Of a stretch of DNA of 64,000 nucleotides, positions 59,111 to 64,000 are shown in pieces. Each line of letters begins with the position of its first letter. The stretch's first letter is position 1. This stretch comes from Devosia psychrophila (lineage in GTDB: Bacteria > Pseudomonadota > Alphaproteobacteria > Rhizobiales > Devosiaceae), in the NCBI RefSeq assembly GCF_000971275.1, contig NZ_LAPV01000011.1, positions 1 to 64,000 of the forward strand. Reading direction: 5' to 3'. The notes under the pieces were generated by a model. It was not told where the DNA came from, searched no databases, and worked only from the letters and a program-made list of their open reading frames with translations. Made by a program: the position numbers and the translations under genes.

Positions 59111-59432
59111 AGCGCTCGTTCACCCTCGGGGCCCACTTGCCTGCGCATTCTCTCAGGGTGAGGCGAATGTCATCGAGCTTTGGGTCTTGTCATCGATTTG
59201 AGTCAGCCTCATGGCTGGTCGTCATTGTTGGCGATGCGGCGCCACAAAAACAAGAGGGCCGGCGCCCCCTCCTGCCTCTATCCACGGATGATCAAGGCAG
59301 GATTTGCGCCCAAATAGTTGATGGACCGCCGTCTGTGGACTTGGCTCGTCTGGGCCATTCGGGCCAGGCCCTCATGGCTTTTTATTCTAAATCAGCGCCA
59401 CTGGCGCTGATTTGCCTTCGGCCGGTTCGAAA
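59111..59432. other. Intergenic region between mltG and fabF
   Basis: No gene. It holds GGGCCGGCGCCCC near 59258 and the covarying hairpin copy 4 (59389-59413). The mltG promoter, if separate from fabF, should lie in 59111-59250. Confidence 0.5.
59389..59413 (+). repeat. Covarying hairpin element, copy 4
   Basis: AAATCAGCGCC, loop ACT, GGCGCTGATTT; perfect 11-bp stem. Left flank CCTCATGGCTTTTTATTCT, right flank GCCTTCGGCCGGTTCGAAAT. It lies 20 bases beyond the fabF stop, the same distance as copy 3 from the gmk stop. Confidence 0.85.
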
Positions 59433-60701
59433 TCAGCCGACCTTGCGCATGACAAGGGTCGCATTAGTGCCGCCAAAGCCAAAGCTGTTGGACAGCGCCA
59501 CGTTGACTTCCTTCCTGAGTGCCACCTTGGGCACCAGGTTGATCTCGGTCTCGACCGATGGATTGTCGAGGTTAAGCGTCGGCGGCACGATGCTATCGCG
59601 CATGGCCAAAAGGCAGAAGATGGCTTCAACCGAACCGGCAGCGCCCAACAGGTGGCCGATAGCCGACTTGGTTGAGCTCATGACCGCCTTGGATGCGGAG
59701 TCGCCCAAGACGCGGGTGACGGCACCCAGTTCAATTTCGTCACCCAGCGGCGTCGAGGTGCCATGTGCGTTGATATAATCGACTTCGGATGCATCGACAC
59801 CGGCACGCTTGATTGCTGCGTTCATGGCCCGGAAACCGCCATCGCCATCGGGCGACGGAGCCGTGATGTGATAGGCATCGCCGGAAAGGCCATAGCCGAC
59901 CACCTCGCCATAGATCTTGGCGCCGCGCGCCTTGGCACGCTCGTATTCTTCGAGAACGACGATGCCGGCGCCCTCACCCATGACAAATCCATCACGGTCC
60001 TTGTCGTAAGGACGCGAGGCCGCTGTGGGATTGTCGTTGAAATTCGTTGAAAGGGCACGGGCGGCGGCGAAGCCTGCCAGCGCCAGACGGTTGACGCAGC
60101 TTTCGGCGCCACCGGCAACCATGACGTCTGCGTCGCCCATCGAGATCAGCCGGGCGGCGTCACCGATGGCATGTGCGCCGGTCGAGCAGGCCGTGACCAC
60201 AGAGTGGTTAGGGCCCTTGAGGCCAAAGCGGATCGACACATAGCCGGAGGCCAGATTGATCAGGCGGCCTGGAATGAAGAAGGGGCTGATGCGGCGCGGG
60301 CCCTTTTCGTGCAGGATTATGGAGGCATCATAAATGCCGCCAACGCCGCCGATACCAGAGCCGATCAGAACGCCTGTGCGCTCCTGCTCTTCCTGGGTCT
60401 TGGGCTCGACGCCCGCATCATCGATAGCCTGCTTGGACGCTGCCATGGCATAAACGATAAACGCGTCGACCTTGCGTTGATCCTTTACGTCCATCCACTC
60501 ATCAGGATTGTACTTGCCGTCGGCGTAGTCGCCGAGCGGCAAGCGATGAGCAATCTGGCATGCGATATCATCGACCTGGAATTCGTCGATACGCCTGGCA
60601 CCACTCTTGCCGGCCAAAATATTGGCCCAAGTAGCTTCGACTCCGCAACCGACGGGCGTTACGAGGCCCAACCCGGTTACGACGACGCGGCGCAATTCCA
60701 T
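59433..60701 (-). CDS. fabF: Beta-ketoacyl-ACP synthase II FabF
   Basis: A 422-residue condensing enzyme that elongates acyl-ACP with malonyl-ACP. The active-site Cys is in VVTACSTGAHAIGDAARL, and the two His in INAHGTSTPLGDEIE and STKSAIGHLLGAAGSVEAIF; the C-terminal SNSFGFGGTNATLV loop is present. ATG 60701 is preferred to TTG 60707. It follows acpP by 23 bases in the usual acpP-fabF unit. Confidence 0.97.
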   Translation of the reverse strand: MELRRVVVTGLGLVTPVGCGVEATWANILAGKSGARRIDEFQVDDIACQIAHRLPLGDYADGKYNPDEWMDVKDQRKVDAFIVYAMAASKQAIDDAGVEPKTQEEQERTGVLIGSGIGGVGGIYDASIILHEKGPRRISPFFIPGRLINLASGYVSIRFGLKGPNHSVVTACSTGAHAIGDAARLISMGDADVMVAGGAESCVNRLALAGFAAARALSTNFNDNPTAASRPYDKDRDGFVMGEGAGIVVLEEYERAKARGAKIYGEVVGYGLSGDAYHITAPSPDGDGGFRAMNAAIKRAGVDASEVDYINAHGTSTPLGDEIELGAVTRVLGDSASKAVMSSTKSAIGHLLGAAGSVEAIFCLLAMRDSIVPPTLNLDNPSVETEINLVPKVALRKEVNVALSNSFGFGGTNATLVMRKVG

Positions 60702-60724
60702 GATCAACGTTTCTCTATCAGCCC

Positions 60725-60961
60725 TTAGCCGACAGCCTTGGTGAGGAAGGAGACTGCATCGCCGAATGTCTGGATCGATTCAGCAGCATCATCGGGGATT
60801 TCCACCGAGAATTCTTCTTCGAAGGCCATTACCAGTTCGACCTGGTCAAGGGAGTCTGCACCCAAATCGTCGATGAAGCTCGCCTTTTCGACAACCTTCT
60901 CGCCATCCACATTGAGGTGTTCCACAACGATCTTGCGGACCCGATCAGCGACATCGCTCAT
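60725..60961 (-). CDS. acpP: Acyl carrier protein
   Basis: A 78-residue acidic helical carrier. Ser in [20 protein letters not shown] receives the 4'-phosphopantetheine arm. GGAAG lies 8 bases before ATG 60961. A 213-base gap with a promoter-like sequence separates it from fabG, matching its known high, independent expression. Confidence 0.98.
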   Translation of the reverse strand: MSDVADRVRKIVVEHLNVDGEKVVEKASFIDDLGADSLDQVELVMAFEEEFSVEIPDDAAESIQTFGDAVSFLTKAVG

Positions 60962-61052
60962 ATTAGACTTCCTTTTTCGAAATCGAGGTTTCGTTTCGCT
61001 TCTTATTGGCGGATTGCCAAATCTTCAAGCGCCGTGTTGGCTGACTGCGCGC

Positions 61053-61081
61053 AATGTATGCGCGCTTTCGGACGCCTGCAA
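61053..61081 (-). promoter_or_regulatory. Possible sigma70 promoter of acpP-fabF
   Basis: On the minus strand TTGCAG, 17 bases, TACATT. The spacing is ideal and both boxes are near consensus. It predicts a leader of about 85 bases before the acpP ATG. Confidence 0.45.
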
Positions 61082-61174
61082 GGCAGACCACCACGGCTGT
61101 CGACGGCGGCGAGTATCACAGGCAACGCCTTTGCCAGAAGCCAGTTCCCCGGTTTTCAACGGGTTTCCGGCGGT

Positions 61175-61912
61175 TTAGATCATCGCCATACCGCCGTTAA
61201 CGTTCAGCGTGTGGCCCGTAACGTAGCCGGCAGCGTCGCTTGCAAGGAAAACTGCACAGGCGGCAACTTCCTGCGCCGTACCCAGACGGTTGGCAGGAAT
61301 TGTCGAGAGAATCGCCTCGCGCTGCTTGTCGTTGAGTTCCTCGGTCATGGCCGAGGCGATGAAGCCCGGTGCAATGGAGTTGACGGTGATGTTGCGGCTG
61401 GCAACTTCATGCGCCAGCGCCTTGTTCATGCCGATCAGTCCTGCCTTTGAGGCGGCATAATTACCCTGCCCCGGATTGCCCATGACGCCGACGACCGAGG
61501 AAATGCCAATGATGCGGCCGAAGCGCTGCTTCATCATTCCACGCAGCACTGCACGGTTAAGGTGGAAAGCGGCGGTAAGGTTGACGGCGATGACCTCGTC
61601 CCACTCCTCGTCCTTCATGCGCATGAAGAGGTTGTCGCGGGTCATACCGGCGTTATTGACCAGAATATCGAGGCCCCCCATGGCGGCTTCGGCGGCTGGG
61701 ACGAGCTTGTCGACTTCATCGAGCTTGCTGAGGTTTGCCGGCAGGATCGGGCAATCCTTGCCGATCTCCCTGGCGGTATCTTCCAGCGCGCCGACACGGG
61801 TGCCGGACAGCGCGACGGTGGCGCCGGCGGCAGCGAGGGCCTTGGCGATCTCGCGCCCGATGCCGCCGCTGGCGCCAGTCACCAGAGCGCGTTTGCCAGT
61901 TAGATCAAACAT
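61175..61912 (-). CDS. fabG: 3-oxoacyl-ACP reductase FabG
   Basis: A 245-residue NADPH-dependent short-chain dehydrogenase that reduces the keto group after each elongation step. TGASGGIGREIAKALA binds NADPH, NNAGMTRDNLFMRM follows, and the catalytic Ser/Tyr/Lys set is in GISSVVGVMGNPGQGNYAAS and YAASKAGLIG. Typical FabG C-terminus (HTLNVNGGMAMI). ATG 61912. It lies 57 bases after fabD. Confidence 0.97.
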   Translation of the reverse strand: MFDLTGKRALVTGASGGIGREIAKALAAAGATVALSGTRVGALEDTAREIGKDCPILPANLSKLDEVDKLVPAAEAAMGGLDILVNNAGMTRDNLFMRMKDEEWDEVIAVNLTAAFHLNRAVLRGMMKQRFGRIIGISSVVGVMGNPGQGNYAASKAGLIGMNKALAHEVASRNITVNSIAPGFIASAMTEELNDKQREAILSTIPANRLGTAQEVAACAVFLASDAAGYVTGHTLNVNGGMAMI

Positions 61913-61969
61913 TTAGTTCTCCCCTGCGGAGCTATGGACTCAAGCACTTCACAGCTTGATTCAATTTGG

Positions 61970-62920
61970 TCAGGCCGAAAGTTCGGCCACGAAGGCTTCG
62001 ATTTCGGCGGGTGAGCCGACGGCATTGGCGACGGCTTCGGCATTAATACGCCTGGCGAGGCCGGTGAGAACCTTGCCGGTGCCCAACTCGGTCAGATGCG
62101 TGATGCCGCCGGCGCCGGTAAGCCAGGTGACGGTTTCGGTCCAGCGGACGACGCCAGTGACCTGTTCGACGAGACGCTGGCGGATTTCGGCGGGATCGGA
62201 AATCGGCGTAGCCAGCACGTTGGCGACCAGCGGCACGACAGGCGCGTTCATGGCGACTTCGCCAAGAGCCGCAGCCATGGCATCGGCAGCGGGCTGCATC
62301 AGCGCGCAATGGAAGGGTGCTGAAACCGGCAGCAGCAAAGCACGTTTTGCGCCCTTGGCCTTGGCGATTTCGACGGCGCGCTCGACGGCGGCAGTGGAGC
62401 CCGAGACGACGACCTGGCCGGGCGCATTATCGTTGGCGACATCGCAGACATCGCCCTGAGCGGCCTCGGCGGCGACTTCCCGCGCGGTCTCGAGATCCAG
62501 ACCCAGCAGGGCCGCCATGGTGCCGTGGCCGACCGGGACGGCCTTCTGCATGGCCTGGCCGCGCGTCTTGAGCAGGCGAGCGGCGTCGGCAAGCGAAAAC
62601 GTGCCGGCAGCAGCGAGGGCCGAATATTCGCCGAGCGAATGGCCTGCGACGTAGGTCGCGTGATCGGCGAGGCGGATGCCCTTGGCTTCCAGCACGCGCA
62701 TCACCGCCATGCTCACGGCCATCAGGGCCGGCTGAGCGTTTTCGGTGAGTCGCAGGATATCGTCGGAGCCTTCGAACATGATGGCCGACAGGCGCTGGCC
62801 GAGGGCTTCATCGACTTCCTGGAACACCGCGCGGGCTTCGGGATAGGTGGCCGCGAGGTCCTTGCCCATGCCAACGGACTGGCTGCCCTGCCCCGGAAAG
62901 GTGAATGCGCGCTTGGTCAT
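61970..62920 (-). CDS. fabD: Malonyl-CoA-ACP transacylase FabD
   Basis: A 316-residue enzyme that charges ACP with malonate. FPGQGSQSVGMGKDLA at the start, the nucleophile Ser in VAGHSLGEYSALAAAG, and the His in PVSAPFHCALMQPAA. GAGGG lies 7 bases before ATG 62920; TTG 62923 is ignored. First gene of fabD-fabG-acpP-fabF-mltG-yicC-gmk on this strand. Confidence 0.97.
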   Translation of the reverse strand: MTKRAFTFPGQGSQSVGMGKDLAATYPEARAVFQEVDEALGQRLSAIMFEGSDDILRLTENAQPALMAVSMAVMRVLEAKGIRLADHATYVAGHSLGEYSALAAAGTFSLADAARLLKTRGQAMQKAVPVGHGTMAALLGLDLETAREVAAEAAQGDVCDVANDNAPGQVVVSGSTAAVERAVEIAKAKGAKRALLLPVSAPFHCALMQPAADAMAAALGEVAMNAPVVPLVANVLATPISDPAEIRQRLVEQVTGVVRWTETVTWLTGAGGITHLTELGTGKVLTGLARRINAEAVANAVGSPAEIEAFVAELSA

Positions 62921-63046
62921 CAAAGGCCCTCTTTGGCTCAGTTAGACAATCCGCATGGCGGATGTCCAGTTGCGCGGCGTTTGAGCGGGAGTGTGTGGCG
63001 GAGTCAAGGCCGGGGAAGCTAACCTTTGCGGGGCAAAGGACGGATT

Positions 63047-63820
63047 ATGACCAGAAACGCAAAGAAGGAACGCGAACGAGCAATACTCGGAATGCACCTC
63101 GATCTACTGAACTTATGTCCTGACGAGATAATTTTTAGCGAAACGCCGGACTTTATAATGGACATTTCGAGGTCTAAGGTCGGTGTCGAAGTTACTGAGT
63201 ACCACACCTCTGAAAACGTAGGTGGATACAGTCGGATTTCTGTAGAGAGGGCGTGGAAAGAACTGCGGACGCTTGCATACAAAAATGCTGCTAACGCATC
63301 GGCCTACAGGGATTATGTCCTAGTTTTTCATTTTCGCGAGGCAGTCCCTCAAAGGAAAGAATTTGATAACTTCATAGGCCACGTACAAGCGCTGCTCGAA
63401 AGCCAGAGGTCGATACTGAATGACGACAGGGAGCATGTTTATTCTGGCGCCAACTTGGACGATGTGCTCGCGCAATACTGCGAAGAGGTGCGCATTAGGC
63501 ATGTGAAGTTCTACGCAATGTGGGATTCAAATCTCACCGTTGGTTGGGTAGGAACATCAGAAGATGAACTATGCGATGCCCTAATCTCTAAACTGACTGC
63601 AGAATTTCCTCGGATGGATAGCCTGCATCTCGCGTTCTTTGGAGAAGGCAATTCCATAGCAACCTACATTGGCGCCACTCACCCCGAAGCGCTTGGCGCT
63701 TATGCACGCCTGAACGGCCTGCTACAGGCCAGCAGTTTCTCGGTGGTATCAATTATTAATTCGGACGAGAGCTGTTTATGGGACAGAACGTTCGGCTGGC
63801 GGCCAGCCGGTAAGCCTTAA
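63047..63820 (+). CDS. Hypothetical protein with nuclease-like EVT motif
   Basis: A 257-residue protein from ATG 63047, with GGA upstream. PDFIMDISRSKVGVEVTEYH has the D-x(n)-E-V-T pattern seen in some PD-(D/E)XK nucleases, here with Thr at the usual Lys position, so activity is uncertain. The C-terminal half (LTVGWVGTSEDELCDALISK) is unrecognised. It is visibly AT-richer than its neighbours, which suggests acquisition by transfer. It is divergent from fabD. Confidence 0.6.
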   Translation: MTRNAKKERERAILGMHLDLLNLCPDEIIFSETPDFIMDISRSKVGVEVTEYHTSENVGGYSRISVERAWKELRTLAYKNAANASAYRDYVLVFHFREAVPQRKEFDNFIGHVQALLESQRSILNDDREHVYSGANLDDVLAQYCEEVRIRHVKFYAMWDSNLTVGWVGTSEDELCDALISKLTAEFPRMDSLHLAFFGEGNSIATYIGATHPEALGAYARLNGLLQASSFSVVSIINSDESCLWDRTFGWRPAGKP

Positions 63821-64000
63821 GCACCCACTTGCGTTTCGCTCCCCCTTCCCCTATAGCCGCCGCAGTAATTCGTTTGGCCGGGGGCTGAACGGAGGGTTTG
63901 TCATTCGCAAGGATGGCGAATAGGGCGCAAGTCCGGCCTCCCGTGTTCCCGCTCTTTGCACGACTGCTTTGATGCCCTTTCCGGCGTCAAGGAGGCTCCG
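63821..64000 (+). other. Probable leader of a gene beyond the window
   Basis: No gene ends here. AAGGAGG at 63989-63995 is a strong ribosome site 5 bases from the window edge. In Hyphomicrobiales rpsF often lies divergent from fabD, so this may be the rpsF-rpsR-rplI leader; that is inference from typical gene order. Confidence 0.4.

Overview
The window looks like a chromosome segment of a high-GC alphaproteobacterium of the Hyphomicrobiales, probably Devosia-like. That placement is inferred from gene order and protein character; no database search was possible. Supporting signs are the block lptF-lptG-lptD-surA-pdxA-rsmA ... gmk-yicC-mltG-fabF-acpP-fabG-fabD, a complete C-P lyase locus with split phnCDE1E2 and phnGHIJKL units, and many palindromic intergenic repeats.

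Layout. 1-400: end of an IS110-type transposase and a palindromic repeat. 365-2331: an inositol-monophosphatase-family phosphatase and murB. 2573-15421: a phosphonate locus with transporter phnC-D-E1-E2, a HIRAN-domain gene, C-P lyase genes phnG-H-I-J-K-L plus a hexapeptide acetyltransferase, the divergent repressor gene phnF, and phnM-phnN. Pho-box-like direct repeats precede phnC, phnG and phnM, and a perfect inverted repeat lies between phnF and phnG. The locus therefore looks like a phosphate-starvation regulon that takes up phosphonates and breaks their C-P bond.

15669-28063: tRNA-Ser(GCT) followed by a 12.3-kb integrated element. It is bounded by a 17-bp direct repeat of the tRNA 3' end and carries a tyrosine integrase at its far end. 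Almost every gene inside is on the minus strand, and many are joined by 4-base ATGA stop/start overlaps. It has an AlpA-like regulator, a phage replication-type protein, a small-terminase-like protein, a ribbon-helix-helix protein, remnants of a larger phage protein, an exported L,D-transpeptidase, and many very small ORFs. I see no capsid, portal or large terminase, so it resembles a phage satellite or a heavily reduced prophage.

28249-44325: mixed chromosomal genes (GST, sulfite-exporter-family permease, molybdopterin oxidoreductase, SMR exporter with a possible guanidine-II riboswitch, glycosyltransferase, DEAD-box helicase, ndk, ABC-F protein, two tandem DUF4344 metallopeptidases). 44484-47377: a YitT-family gene, holC, a VOC gene and pepA. 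47628-54947: outer-membrane biogenesis operon lptF-lptG-lptD-surA-like, then pdxA and rsmA. 56465-62920: gmk, yicC, mltG and the fatty-acid synthesis genes fabF-acpP-fabG-fabD. 63047-63820: an AT-richer gene of unknown function. The last bases look like the leader of a gene starting just beyond the window.

Intergenic DNA is rich in several palindromic repeat families. One family (four copies here) has a perfect hairpin whose arms differ between copies but always stay complementary. Three copies sit at the 3' ends of genes, and one appears to have inserted into another repeat.
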